Positions 37,807 to 47,853 are shown, counted from the first letter of the stretch. The stretch: 64,000 nt of DNA from Novosphingobium marinum (GCF_013408095.1 NZ_JACBZF010000004.1:248001-312000); one strand, 5' to 3'. Numbers and translations: made by a program. The notes: generated from the sequence alone by a model not told the origin.

Positions 37807-38079
37807 ATGCGCAAGATCGTTCTCGCTGCCGCCGCCACCGTCGGCGCTCTCGCTCTTTCGGCTTGCTCGGAACAGACCGAAGATGCCGCGGCGGAAGCCG
37901 CTGATTCGGCAGTTGCCGACACTTCCGCCAACATGGAAGCTGCTGGCGACGCCATGGGCGAAGCTGCCGCCGACGCCGAATCCGCCATGGAAGACGCCGG
38001 CAACGATATGGAAGCCGCCGGCACCGAGGCCGAAGCCGAAATCGAAAACGAATCCGTTTCGGAAGCTGCTGCCGACTGA
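37807..38079 (+). CDS. Small acidic Ala/Glu/Asp-rich lipoprotein
   Basis: This 90-residue protein has a lipoprotein signal with lipobox LSAC, so the mature protein is about 70 residues anchored at Cys. The rest is almost all Ala, Glu, Asp with heptad-like spacing (AGDAMGEAAADAESAMEDAG), suggesting an extended or coiled-coil helix. Family and role are unknown. A second, similar gene follows at 38268, and an intrinsic terminator separates the two. Confidence 0.8.
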   Translation: MRKIVLAAAATVGALALSACSEQTEDAAAEAADSAVADTSANMEAAGDAMGEAAADAESAMEDAGNDMEAAGTEAEAEIENESVSEAAAD

Positions 38080-38105
38080 TCGGCATAGCCTGACGAAAAA
38101 AGACG

Positions 38106-38134
38106 GGGCGGGGTCAGCGATGTCCCCGCCCTTT
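38106..38134 (+). terminator. Intrinsic terminator between the two small lipoprotein genes
   Basis: GGGCGGGG (38106-38113) pairs with CCCCGCCC (38124-38131) with a ten-base loop, followed by TTTCT. It ends the transcript of the first lipoprotein gene. Confidence 0.8.
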
Positions 38135-38267
38135 CTCGTTCGTTTCCGCGCGAGCGGCATAGTCCGGCCCGATTCTTCATCGGCTTGCAGCCTGCCGCGA
38201 CTGTGGCTTACAAGCAGGCTCGACGGTCGACCAGGATCCGTTCGCTGTACAAGGATAGATACCCGAC

Positions 38268-38567
38268 ATGCGTAATCTCGTCGTCGCCGCCCTTGGCGCT
38301 CTCGCCCTTGCCGCCTGCTCCGACCAGGCCGCCGACACCGACGCGGAAATGACCGCGGACGACGCGGCAATGGCGGTGGACTATTCGGCTGAAGCCGAAA
38401 CGGATGCGATGGAACCCGCCGAGGAGGCCGCTGCACCGGCCGCCGACGCAGCCAGCGATGCCGCAGCCGACGCCGTCTCAACTGCCGAGGACACCGCCGC
38501 TGCCGAGGCGGCAGCCGCTGCGCAGGCCGCTGCCGACGCCGAAGCTGCGATGAAGGGCCTCGAGTAA
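38268..38567 (+). CDS. Second small acidic Ala-rich lipoprotein
   Basis: This 99-residue paralogue of the preceding gene has lipobox LAAC followed by SDQAADTDAE and a long Ala/Asp/Glu helix with AAAEAAAAAQAAADAEAAM. The identical plan (short signal, Cys, acidic Ala-rich helix) and adjacency suggest tandem duplication followed by divergence. No function is known; the protein may act as a periplasmic spacer like Lpp, which is inference. Confidence 0.78.
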   Translation: MRNLVVAALGALALAACSDQAADTDAEMTADDAAMAVDYSAEAETDAMEPAEEAAAPAADAASDAAADAVSTAEDTAAAEAAAAAQAAADAEAAMKGLE

Positions 38568-38642
38568 GCCGGTCGTTCAGGAAATGGCGCGGGCAGCAAT
38601 ACCTCGCGCCTGACCCGTAGCCCTAGACAGACTGGCCAAGAG

Positions 38643-38772
38643 ACAGCCCTGTCCGACGATGTCGGGACGCTGGCCCTTGCATAAATGCGGATGACGCGAT
38701 GCCCGCGTCCATGCATTCTACGAGAAATCCGGTTTCGTCCCCGGCCTGTTGCCCGCGGCGTCCCGGGACTTA
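38643..38772 (+). pseudogene. Decayed GNAT acetyltransferase C-terminus
   Basis: Translation of the 202-base gap reveals RDARVHAFYEKSGFVPG from 38695, a near-perfect GNAT C-terminal motif (F-Y-E-K-x-G-F). In a different frame just upstream, 38643-38681 reads TALSDDVGTLALA before a TAA. A frame change joins the two in the order expected for a GNAT domain. No start codon or N-terminal half remains, so this is a remnant rather than a gene. Confidence 0.6.
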
Positions 38773-39825
38773 GCGCGACGCAGTGCGCGCGTAGCCGCCG
38801 CTGGCGCGCGCCTTGCCCTCAGCCATGTGGATGTCGCGATACCCGTCGTAGATCGCCCGCGCGATCGAGGCGATGCGGTGCTCGCGATTCAGGCGCGTCC
38901 CCTGCCCGGTGACGTAGATGGCCAGCGCCACGGCGCGACCGTCGGGCGTGCTGATAATGCCGACGTCGCTCGACGTATTGAACAGGGATCCCGTCTTGTG
39001 GGCGACGATGGCGTCGTCGGGCATCTGGGCGGGAATGCGCCGGCGTCCGGTGACGCAGCGCTCCATCGCACCGAGAAGCACGCTGCGGCTTTGCGCGCTC
39101 AGCCATTTGCCTTGGTAAATGCCCGAAAGCATCTGGACCATAGCGCGCGGCGTTGCGGCATCGCGCGTTTCGATCGCCGCGGCCGGATCGATCGCGCCGT
39201 CGTCCCGCACGAGTGTGGCGATGTCGCGATTGATGCTCCATTCGGCGATACCGGCACGCCGCACCCAGTCATTGACAGCGCGCGGACCGCCCACTGCGGC
39301 GAGCAGCGCATCGGTCGCCTGGTTGTCGCTGCGCGTGATCGTCAGCTCTATCAGGCTTTGCGCCGACAGCATCCTGCCGGGACGCACGGGCGCGATCGGT
39401 CCGTCGAACTTCTTCGAGGGGACGGGAACCATGAGGGGATACTTGTCCGACAGGCTCCAGCGGCCGCGATCGACACCTTCGAGGTAGGTCGCAACGATGG
39501 CGATCTTGCTGGTGCTGGCCATCGGGAAGGGCTGATCGCCCAGAACATTGATGCTGCGGCCGGAGGAGAGGTCGATGGCGGCGACGCCGATCCGGCCCTT
39601 CGCTGCGTCGGCGAGCTGCGCGATGCGGCGCTCGAAGGCGGAATCGTAAGTTCGCGGGGCGCGAAGCTCGGTCCCGAAGGTCCGGTCGAAAGCACTTTCG
39701 ACATTGGTGAGTTCGCTTGCCTGTGCGGCCGAGAGCGGCGCAAAGGATGCTGCGGCGGCAAGGCCCCAGCCCAAAATGCGGTGTAGAACGTTCTTTTTCG
39801 GTCCCGTCATAACAGGAATAACCAT
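38770..39825 (-). CDS. Class A beta-lactamase-like serine hydrolase, exported
   Basis: This 351-residue protein has a signal peptide (cleavage after AAQA) and the penicillin-recognising fold: S104-x-x-K107 in ASTSKIAI, SDN at 166-168 and KTG at 277-279, with class A spacing. The omega-loop E-x-x-x-N motif that supplies Glu166 for deacylation is not recognisable; the corresponding region reads WSINRDIATLV. It may thus be a slow beta-lactamase, a peptidoglycan-related hydrolase or an esterase. Start 39825 is tentative, with ATG 39810 as alternative. No ampR-like regulator is adjacent. Confidence 0.85.
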   Translation of the reverse strand: MVIPVMTGPKKNVLHRILGWGLAAAASFAPLSAAQASELTNVESAFDRTFGTELRAPRTYDSAFERRIAQLADAAKGRIGVAAIDLSSGRSINVLGDQPFPMASTSKIAIVATYLEGVDRGRWSLSDKYPLMVPVPSKKFDGPIAPVRPGRMLSAQSLIELTITRSDNQATDALLAAVGGPRAVNDWVRRAGIAEWSINRDIATLVRDDGAIDPAAAIETRDAATPRAMVQMLSGIYQGKWLSAQSRSVLLGAMERCVTGRRRIPAQMPDDAIVAHKTGSLFNTSSDVGIISTPDGRAVALAIYVTGQGTRLNREHRIASIARAIYDGYRDIHMAEGKARASGGYARTASR

Positions 39826-40008
39826 AAGCCCCGGATTGTTTTCGTTTGCTTAACCGATACCGCATCGGGGCCGAAACCGGAACATCGTGTCGACGAGTTG
39901 CAGCATTCATGCGGGTAAATGCGTAATTTCCGGGAACCGGTGTGAAATTTCCCGGCCCGGCCGGGCCGCAAAGCGCGTGCGGCAGCGATAAATTTGGATT
40001 CGCCGCTG

Positions 40009-40656
40009 CTATCCGTCGCCGCTGCCGTCGACGAGAGGCACGAAGCGAACGGGCAGGAGATCCTGTGTCTCCCACGCCTCCTCGCCAGTTCGCTCGATAC
40101 GCTGGAGCGATTGCATGTCGCCGCCGCCAACGGGAATTACCAGCCTGCCGCCGACCCGAAGCTGGCGTTTCAGGGCCATGGGGACATCCGTGCTGCGTGC
40201 TGCGACAAGAATCGCATCGAAGGGCGCCTCACCGGGCAGTCCGCCGCTGCCGTCGCCAGATATGACGTGGGCATTGTCGTATCCAAGGTCCTCCAGGCGG
40301 CGACGTGCAGCCTCGGCGAGTGTGGCGTGCCGTTCGATCGCGAATACGGTTCCGGCGATGCGCGACAGGACCGCCGCAGCGTAACCCGAACCGGCTCCGA
40401 CTTCGAGGACCCTGTCGCCGGCCTCCGGCGACGCCGCCTCGATCATCAATGCCACGATGTAGGGCTGCGAGATTGTCTGGCCTTCATCGATCGGCAGAGG
40501 AGAATCGTCGTAGGCGGATGCCGCCAGGGCTTCAGGCACGAAAGCCTCGCGAGGAACTTCGCGCATCGCGCGCAGGACTTGCGGATCGCAAATGCCGCGG
40601 CCCGCAAGCTGCCGCTCGACCATTGCCGCGCGCCGGATTTCCGCCTCGCGCTCCAT
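40009..40656 (-). CDS. pcm: Protein-L-isoaspartate O-methyltransferase
   Basis: This 215-residue methyltransferase repairs isoaspartyl damage in aged proteins. The SAM motif LEVGAGSGYAAAVL, the N-terminal substrate segment SPLPIDEGQTISQPYIVALM and the closing VPLVDG are diagnostic. AAGGAGGA precedes ATG 40656. It lies 116 bases after groEL on the same strand, but a strong terminator separates them. The 183 bases between it and the beta-lactamase-like gene hold only a GC palindrome (39953-39968). Confidence 0.95.
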   Translation of the reverse strand: MEREAEIRRAAMVERQLAGRGICDPQVLRAMREVPREAFVPEALAASAYDDSPLPIDEGQTISQPYIVALMIEAASPEAGDRVLEVGAGSGYAAAVLSRIAGTVFAIERHATLAEAARRRLEDLGYDNAHVISGDGSGGLPGEAPFDAILVAARSTDVPMALKRQLRVGGRLVIPVGGGDMQSLQRIERTGEEAWETQDLLPVRFVPLVDGSGDG

Positions 40657-40701
40657 CTGCCTGCATCCTCCTTGTGAGGCGGGAAGATGACATGCGCAGG
40701 C

Positions 40702-40740
40702 AAAAAGGAAAGGGCCGGGAAGCGCTTGCTCCCCGGCCCC
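40702..40740 (-). terminator. Intrinsic terminator of groESL
   Basis: On the minus strand GGGCCGGG pairs with CCCGGCCC (40712-40719 with 40732-40739), followed by TTTCCTTTTT. It is 33 bases after the groEL stop. Confidence 0.88.
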
Positions 40741-40772
40741 ACCTGTTTTTGCGAATGGTCGCCTGGTTCGGC

Positions 40773-42440
<1,668 letters not shown>

Positions 42441-42471
42441 TTAGGTTTGGGAAGGTGTTCGCGAACCGTGC

Positions 42472-42759
42472 TCAGGCGATGACGCCGAGGATGTCGCTTT
42501 CCTTCATGATCAGCAGGTCTTCGCCATCGACCTTGACTTCGGTGCCCGACCACTTGCCGAAAAGCACCCGGTCACCCACCTTGACGTCGAGCGCGACACG
42601 CTTGCCGGCATCGTCGCGGGCGCCTTCGCCGGCGGCGACGATCTCACCTTCGGCGGGCTTTTCCTTGGCGCTGTCGGGAATGATGATGCCGCCGGCCGTC
42701 TTTTCCTCGGCCTCGACGCGGCGCACGAGAACACGGTCGTGCAGCGGACGGAAACTCAT
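42472..42759 (-). CDS. groS: 10 kDa co-chaperonin GroES
   Basis: This 95-residue lid of the GroEL chamber opens with [22 protein letters not shown] and contains the mobile loop, followed by [23 protein letters not shown] 42759 follows GGGAGAAA. It is the first gene of groESL; heat-shock control is expected from the CIRCE element 35 bases upstream of the start. Confidence 0.99.
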   Translation of the reverse strand: MSFRPLHDRVLVRRVEAEEKTAGGIIIPDSAKEKPAEGEIVAAGEGARDDAGKRVALDVKVGDRVLFGKWSGTEVKVDGEDLLIMKESDILGVIA

Positions 42760-42793
42760 GGATTTCTCCCTCATCCAATGAACAAAACATCTG

Positions 42794-42820
42794 TTGGCAC
42801 TCTCATCCGGAGAGTGCCAG
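42794..42820 (-). promoter_or_regulatory. CIRCE element (HrcA operator)
   Basis: TTGGCACTC - nine bases - GAGTGCCAG is the HrcA-binding inverted repeat TTAGCACTC-N9-GAGTGCTAA with small changes at the ends. It lies at the transcription start of groES, directly after the predicted -10, where bound HrcA blocks initiation. Confidence 0.93.
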
Positions 42821-42827
42821 CGGCGCG

Positions 42828-42856
42828 CATATGGGTGGCTGTTCATCCGCCGTCAA
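42828..42856 (-). promoter_or_regulatory. groES promoter, sigma-70/RpoH type
   Basis: Minus-strand TTGACG (42851-42856), 17 bases, then CATATG (42828-42833). The same sequence also reads CTTG-N18-CCCATATG, close to the alphaproteobacterial RpoH consensus, so it may be used by both sigma factors. The start falls at the upstream edge of CIRCE. Confidence 0.7.
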
Positions 42857-42870
42857 GCGGCGCAGTGAGG

Positions 42871-42897
42871 AAAATTTTGGCGACGGGAAGCCGTCGC
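42871..42897 (-). terminator. Intrinsic terminator of MATE gene
   Basis: On the minus strand GCGACGG pairs with CCGTCGC around a four-base loop, followed by CAAAATTTTCC. It is about 30 bases after the MATE stop and insulates the groESL promoter. Confidence 0.75.
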
Positions 42898-42927
42898 GTG
42901 CCAGATGCCGGCAGCCGGCCCGGCAGG

Positions 42928-44352
42928 TCAATAGGCGACGAGCGGAGCCGGCTCTCCGGCGGGGCGGCCCGTCAGCCCGAGGCGGTCGCGCCGCGTCCAG
43001 CGCCTTACCAGCAGAAACGCAGCGACGACGAGGCCCGTTGCCAGCCCCAGCCATATGCCGATACCCGCCAGTTCCGCGCCGAAGCCAAGGCCCATCGCGA
43101 TCCCGAAGCCCGGCACCCAGTAGGAAAAGACGGCGATCCACATCGGCACGCGCGTGTCCTGCAGGCCGCGCAGCGCTCCCGCGGCCACCGCCTGCAATCC
43201 GTCGAAAAGCTGGAACGCCGCCGCAACCGTCAGGTAGCGCAGCGCGAAAACCAGAAGCGTGGCATTCTCGGGCGCATCGACATCGACGTAGATCGAAATC
43301 AGCGCCTTCGGAACGATCAGCATGGCGAGAGCCGTACACGCCATGAACAGCGTCCCGACGACGATCGCCGACCATCCCGCGCGGGCCATGCCGACCGGAT
43401 CGCGCGCGCCGTAGTAATAGCCGACGCGGATCGTCGCGGCCTGCCCTATGCCGAACGGCACCTGGAACGCGAGCGCGGCGATCTGCAGGGCGACGGTATG
43501 CGCGGCCAGCTCAAGCGCGCCGAACCGGCCCATCATGAACGCGGCCGCCGAAAAGATGCCGCCCTCGGCCACGATGGTCAGTCCGATCGGCGTGCCGATG
43601 CGGATCAGGTCGACAAGGCGATCGCGGTCCGGTCGCCACCACTTGCCAAGGATGCGATAGCGCGCGAGCCGGCGATCGAGCGCAATCACGGCGACATAGG
43701 CGAGCACGGTTAGCACCGAGGTGATCAGCGTCGCCAGTCCCGCACCGACGAGGCCAAGCGCGGGCATGCCGAAATTGCCGAAGATCAGCGCGTAATTGGC
43801 AAAGGCGTTCACGAAGATCCCGCCTGCCGTGATAAGTGTCGCGAACAGTGCCCGGTCGAGCGCGGAGACGAAATTGCGCAACACGTTCGCGAGCAGCATC
43901 GGGATCAGCGACCAGACGAGAATTGCCATGTACTCGCTGCCGAGCGCGGTGATGCGCGGTTCCTGCCCCGTCAGGCGCATGAAGGGACCGGCGGTCATGC
44001 ACAGTGCCATGCCGAGCGCGCCCGAAAGCACGGCCAGCCACAGCGCCATCCGGGTCGTACGCCGCACCGGGCGCAGCGCCGGCGCACGCCGCCCGAGCTC
44101 GGCCGAGATCATCGGCGCAACCGCTCCGGTCAGTCCCGAGAGTGCCCAGAAGATCAGGCCGAAATAGCTGACCGAAAGCGCCGATGCCGCCAGCGGCTCC
44201 TCCCCCAGCCGGGCGATGAAGATGACGTCGATGGCGTAGGTAAGCATCTGCAGCAGGTTCGCGAGCGCGAGCGGCCACGAAAGCCGGAGCGTCGCGCCGA
44301 ACTCGCCGCGCCAGGATCGCGGCCGGGATGGAAGGATGGCTGAACGATCCAT
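42928..44352 (-). CDS. MATE family efflux transporter
   Basis: This 474-residue transporter has twelve predicted membrane helices in two homologous halves (SWPLALANLLQMLTYAIDVIFI and the second-half IGLTIVAEGGIFSAAAFMMG). MATE proteins export cationic drugs or toxic metabolites with a Na+ or H+ gradient. Start 44352 (MDRSAILPSRP) is a best guess; ATG codons at 44367 and 44382 are in frame. Substrate unknown. It is divergent from the PagL-like gene. Confidence 0.9.
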   Translation of the reverse strand: MDRSAILPSRPRSWRGEFGATLRLSWPLALANLLQMLTYAIDVIFIARLGEEPLAASALSVSYFGLIFWALSGLTGAVAPMISAELGRRAPALRPVRRTTRMALWLAVLSGALGMALCMTAGPFMRLTGQEPRITALGSEYMAILVWSLIPMLLANVLRNFVSALDRALFATLITAGGIFVNAFANYALIFGNFGMPALGLVGAGLATLITSVLTVLAYVAVIALDRRLARYRILGKWWRPDRDRLVDLIRIGTPIGLTIVAEGGIFSAAAFMMGRFGALELAAHTVALQIAALAFQVPFGIGQAATIRVGYYYGARDPVGMARAGWSAIVVGTLFMACTALAMLIVPKALISIYVDVDAPENATLLVFALRYLTVAAAFQLFDGLQAVAAGALRGLQDTRVPMWIAVFSYWVPGFGIAMGLGFGAELAGIGIWLGLATGLVVAAFLLVRRWTRRDRLGLTGRPAGEPAPLVAY

Positions 44353-44477
44353 GGCAGGCCGCCGCATAGGCGAGTGCGCCATCGATAAAAACCGATGTGA
44401 CGCAGTGCAGGCTCATTCGCTTCAGCTTGCGGCAAGCATGTCACAGGCAGGGCGGCCACCGTTCAGAAGGAGACCCG

Positions 44478-45023
44478 ATGTCGCTTCGCTATTTCGCGCC
44501 GCTTGTCGCCGCCGCACTGGCCACCGCGTCCACGCCCGCTCTCGCTGACGAGATGTTCGTGGGCGTCTATGCCCATGAGGTCGATACGCCCTTCACGCTG
44601 CGTGTCGAAGAGGATGGCGTGGACATCGCCGCCGGCTATCGCTTCGAACCGGTAGATGGCCTGCGCGCGATCGGCCGTCCGGCGCCCTACGTGATCGCCT
44701 CGGTCAACACGGCGGGCGACACCTCGTTCGCGGGCGGCGGGCTGAGCTGGACCATCGGCAAGGGCCCGGTCTACGTGCGGCCGGCCATCGGCATCGTGGT
44801 GCACGACGGTGACACACATCGATACGACACGGTAACCGGCAAGGACCGGGGGCTGGGCAGCAGGGTGCTGTTCGAGCCCGAAATCGGCATCGGCTATCGC
44901 CTGAACGAGCGTGTTTCCGTGGAAGCGAGCTGGATGCACATCAGCCATGCCCGGCTGTTCGATTCCGACCAGAACCCGGGCATCGACATGATCGGGCTCC
45001 GGCTGGTCTTCCGCACCCGTTAA
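44478..45023 (+). CDS. PagL-like lipid A 3-O-deacylase (acyloxyacyl hydrolase)
   Basis: This 181-residue protein has a signal peptide (cleavage after ALA) and an eight-stranded outer-membrane barrel pattern of alternating residues. The PagL active-site segment is visible as WMHISHARLFDSDQNPGIDM with H154 and S156 as catalytic His and Ser. PagL removes the 3-O acyl chain of lipid A. AGAAGGAGA precedes ATG 44478. Its TAA overlaps the stop codon of the convergent CYTH gene by four bases. Confidence 0.82.
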   Translation: MSLRYFAPLVAAALATASTPALADEMFVGVYAHEVDTPFTLRVEEDGVDIAAGYRFEPVDGLRAIGRPAPYVIASVNTAGDTSFAGGGLSWTIGKGPVYVRPAIGIVVHDGDTHRYDTVTGKDRGLGSRVLFEPEIGIGYRLNERVSVEASWMHISHARLFDSDQNPGIDMIGLRLVFRTR

Positions 45024-45484
45024 CCGGTCCTTGCGAGCACCGAGTTGTAATAGCGCCCGTCGCCGGTGACTTCCTCGCCGAGCCATCCGGGCAAGTCGAT
45101 TTCGCCGCTCCCGTCACCGTCCTCGAATTCGACTTCGGCAAGAATCAATCCTTCGAGATCGCCCTCGAACACGTCGACTTCCCAGTGCCGACCGTCCTCG
45201 CGCGGGACGATGTAGCGGCGCTTCTCGATCATGCGCCCCTCGCGAAAGCGCATCATCTCCCTCGCATCGGGAACGGGGATCGAATACTCGAATTCGCTGC
45301 GCACCTTCTCGGCGTTGCCCGACTTGACCGTCAGCCGCGCCTTTTGGCCATCGGTCACGCGTATGCGGACTTCCACGTCTTCGCGCTGCGCCAGGTAGCA
45401 CTGCACGATGTGCAGGCAGTCGGTGGCCTTGTCGCGCCAGCCGTCACCGGTGACGAGGAACTTGCGTTCGATCTCGCTTGCCAC
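45020..45484 (-). CDS. CYTH domain protein (triphosphate tunnel enzyme)
   Basis: This 154-residue CYTH protein carries the ExExK signature in EIERKFLV and further tunnel residues VRIRVTDGQKARLTVK. CYTH enzymes hydrolyse inorganic triphosphate or make cAMP; the short single-domain form is usually a tripolyphosphatase. The start is GTG 45484, preceded by GGAGGGAGG; no ATG fits. It lies five bases after the CHAD gene, and the pair is a common polyphosphate-related unit. Confidence 0.9.
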   Translation of the reverse strand: MASEIERKFLVTGDGWRDKATDCLHIVQCYLAQREDVEVRIRVTDGQKARLTVKSGNAEKVRSEFEYSIPVPDAREMMRFREGRMIEKRRYIVPREDGRHWEVDVFEGDLEGLILAEVEFEDGDGSGEIDLPGWLGEEVTGDGRYYNSVLARTG

Positions 45485-45488
45485 GGGG

Positions 45489-46412
45489 TCAACCTCCCTC
45501 CAGCTTCGATGTGCCCTTGCCTTCGGAAAGCCAGACGCCCCACAGCGCACCCAGATGCGCGGCAAGGTCTTCGGGGCTCTGGGCGAGAAGGCGTTGGACG
45601 CGGGGCCAGCCCTGCTCCTCCAACGCCATCTTGCGCCCCCGCGCGAGGCCGATCGCGGTTTCGACGTTGCGCGGATCGCCATAGTCGTGCGGGTTCGCCG
45701 CAAGCTGCTCCTCGAAGACGGAAAGGTCGTGGTGGTCGCCGAATATGTCGGACAGTTCCTTTGCGAGCTTCTGGCGCTGCTCCATCATGTCGGGCCAGAC
45801 GTTCTCGAGCAGGCGCGAGTGGTACCAGTGATACTTGATCCGCTTGCGAAGTTCGTGGAACGCGTCGGGTCCGGGACAGCACCGCGCCTCTTCGGCGGCA
45901 TCGCGTGCGCGGCCGTAGGTCTTGGCCAGCCCGCCGGCCACCGCGTCCCATCCTTTGGCGTCGAGCGACCAGTCCCGTGACCGCTCGCGCGCCTCGAGCA
46001 GCCGGGACCGCGCCTCGTCCAGCGCGTCCCCGATATCGCCTTGGCTGACCGTCGCCTTGCGATCCATGGTAAAACGCCGCCGGATGGAGCCGAGCGCGCG
46101 GCGATCCACCTGCCCGCGAAAGTGATGCATAAGCTCGTCGTAGGTGTCCTGCATCACCTTGGCATCGCGCGCCTCGGAAATCAGGCGGGCGGTGTCGCGG
46201 AACGCCTCGTTCTCGTCGCCGTAGCCATCGAAGGCGGGGCGCACGAGACGGATCAGCCCGCGCAGCTTCTTGCAGCGCTTGCGAACGTCGTGAACGGCGT
46301 CGGGCCGGTCGAGCTTCTCGATCGAATGCAGCGCCTTGCCGATCTGTTCGCCGGCGATGCGGCGCAAGGCGTCCTGGACGGAATTGTCCTTGCTCTTGAT
46401 ACGGTATGCCAT
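45489..46412 (-). CDS. CHAD domain protein
   Basis: This 307-residue helical protein has the conserved-His alpha-helical domain that binds polyphosphate. Positively charged conserved segments are VHDVRKRCKKLRGLIRLVRP and FHELRKRIKYHWYH, which hold the key His and Lys/Arg residues. AGGAG precedes ATG 46412. It is cotranscribed with the CYTH gene downstream, so the pair may bind and hydrolyse polyphosphate; the CHAD role is from family knowledge. Confidence 0.92.
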   Translation of the reverse strand: MAYRIKSKDNSVQDALRRIAGEQIGKALHSIEKLDRPDAVHDVRKRCKKLRGLIRLVRPAFDGYGDENEAFRDTARLISEARDAKVMQDTYDELMHHFRGQVDRRALGSIRRRFTMDRKATVSQGDIGDALDEARSRLLEARERSRDWSLDAKGWDAVAGGLAKTYGRARDAAEEARCCPGPDAFHELRKRIKYHWYHSRLLENVWPDMMEQRQKLAKELSDIFGDHHDLSVFEEQLAANPHDYGDPRNVETAIGLARGRKMALEEQGWPRVQRLLAQSPEDLAAHLGALWGVWLSEGKGTSKLEGG

Positions 46413-46496
46413 CGTGCGCTCCTAACGGCTCGGACGGCCAGCTTCAGCAAAAATGGCACAATTGTCACAAAAATGTAATTCGGGTGCTCCCGCACG

Positions 46497-46524
46497 AAAA
46501 AGGGCGGCCCGAACGGACCGCCCC
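46497..46524 (-). terminator. Intrinsic terminator of rplJL
   Basis: On the minus strand GGGCGGTCC and GGCCGCCC form a stem with a short loop, followed by TTTTT (46497-46501). It is about 70 bases after the rplL stop and shows that transcription from rplJ ends here. Confidence 0.88.
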
Positions 46525-46596
46525 TTCCCGGTGATCTGCGCCGAAGCATTCGCTCCGGGCACGATCGAGGTCTTTGCAGGCTTGCGCCCGCGCAGA

Positions 46597-46980
46597 TTAC
46601 TTGAGCTCGACGGTGCCGCCGGCTTCCTCGATCTTCTTCTTGATCTCTTCGGCTTCCGCCTTGTTCACGCCTTCCTTGACGGGCTTGGGCGCGCCTTCGA
46701 CGAGCGCCTTGGCATCGGCAAGGCCGAGACCGGTGATGGCGCGGACTTCCTTGATGACCTGGATCTTCTTGCCACCGTCGCCGGTGAGGACCACGTCGAA
46801 TTCGTCCTTTTCCTCGGCAGCGGCATCGCCGCCACCGGCGCCGCCAGCGGCGGGACCGGCAACCGCGACGGCGGCAGCGGCGGAAACGCCCCATGCCTCT
46901 TCGAGGGCCTTGGCGAGGTCGGCCGCCTCGAGGACGGTCAGCTGCGAAAGTTCGTCAACAAGCTTCTGGATATCAGCCAT
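46597..46980 (-). CDS. rplL: 50S ribosomal protein L7/L12
   Basis: This 127-residue stalk protein recruits translation factors. The N-terminal dimerisation domain, an Ala-rich hinge ([18 protein letters not shown]) and the C-terminal domain ([23 protein letters not shown]) are in order. It is cotranscribed with rplJ. In most bacteria the next gene would be rpoB; here a terminator follows and rpoB is on the other strand. Confidence 0.98.
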   Translation of the reverse strand: MADIQKLVDELSQLTVLEAADLAKALEEAWGVSAAAAVAVAGPAAGGAGGGDAAAEEKDEFDVVLTGDGGKKIQVIKEVRAITGLGLADAKALVEGAPKPVKEGVNKAEAEEIKKKIEEAGGTVELK

Positions 46981-47040
46981 TTCAATTCACTCCTGAAAAT
47001 CGGGTCCGGGACGCATCCCGGTGCATTCGTCTGAACTGTC

Positions 47041-47556
47041 TTATGCGGCTTCCTTGGCGCCGTAGGCACCGAAGACGCGGGCCAGCTTGGCCGCCGGAGC
47101 GGTCGAGAGCTGGGCAATCTTCGTCGCCGGGGCGTTGACGAGGCCAACAAGCTTTGCCCGCAGTTCATCGAGCGAGGGCATCGAGGCGAGCGCCTTTACC
47201 CCTGCTTCGTCGAGAACCTGCGTGCCCATCGAACCGCCGACGATCTCGAGCTTGTCGGTCGTCTTGGCGAAGTCGACCACGACTTTCGCCGCCGCCACGG
47301 GGTCGACCGAAGTCGCCAGCGCGGTGGGTCCGGTGAGCATGTCGTCGATACCGGCATAGTCGGTGTCGGCGATGGCACGCTTGGCAAGACGGTTCTTCGC
47401 TACCTTGTAGGCCGCGCCGGCTTCACGCATCTTCGTGCGCAGATCGGTGGACTGGGCCACCGACATGCCGAGGTTGCGGGTGACAACCACCACGCCGACC
47501 TCGTTGAAGACTTCGCTGAGCTGGGCGACCGATTCGGCTTTCTGCGAACGATCCAT
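47041..47556 (-). CDS. rplJ: 50S ribosomal protein L10
   Basis: This 171-residue protein anchors L7/L12 dimers on the ribosome. Landmarks are [34 protein letters not shown] and [23 protein letters not shown]. The Ala-rich C-terminal helix binds L12. It is usually autoregulated through its leader, which would lie in 47557-47853. The rplKA genes are not adjacent. Confidence 0.98.
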   Translation of the reverse strand: MDRSQKAESVAQLSEVFNEVGVVVVTRNLGMSVAQSTDLRTKMREAGAAYKVAKNRLAKRAIADTDYAGIDDMLTGPTALATSVDPVAAAKVVVDFAKTTDKLEIVGGSMGTQVLDEAGVKALASMPSLDELRAKLVGLVNAPATKIAQLSTAPAAKLARVFGAYGAKEAA

Positions 47557-47853
47557 GCCTTACTCCTTCACTATGGCCACGGACTGCATGTCCGCGACCG
47601 GCTACGTTTCCCGCGCCGCGGTGGCTTTCGCCGCCGCGAAACGGATGGGTCCGCCGATGGGGAAGGAGGCCCTGCAAAACGCAGGAAAGGCACCCGCGCA
47701 TCGAGAGCGAAGGAGCCAATGGAATTCTCTGTCCCCGTCTAGGCCGGAAATTAAGAGGGCCGAAGCGCCCTCACCGACTGTCTCGGACGGTCGATCGGCA
47801 AGCGAGCCTGCCGGTCCGGGCGGGCCAATGGCGAAAGCGGCGCGAAAAGTCAA
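47557..47853 (-). promoter_or_regulatory. rplJ leader region with candidate promoter
   Basis: The 319 bases upstream of rplJ contain no gene. They hold GC-rich hairpins suited to an L10-responsive leader, though I cannot place the L10 consensus by eye. A candidate minus-strand promoter is TTGACT (47848-47853), 17 bases, CATTGG (47825-47830); the -35 is good and the -10 poor. The upstream end overlaps the terminator of the XRE gene. Confidence 0.4.

Noticed and set aside
39953..39968. Palindrome CGGCCCGGCCGGGCCG as terminator of pcm
   Set aside because: A 16-base palindrome of C and G only is likely by composition, and no T-run follows on either strand.
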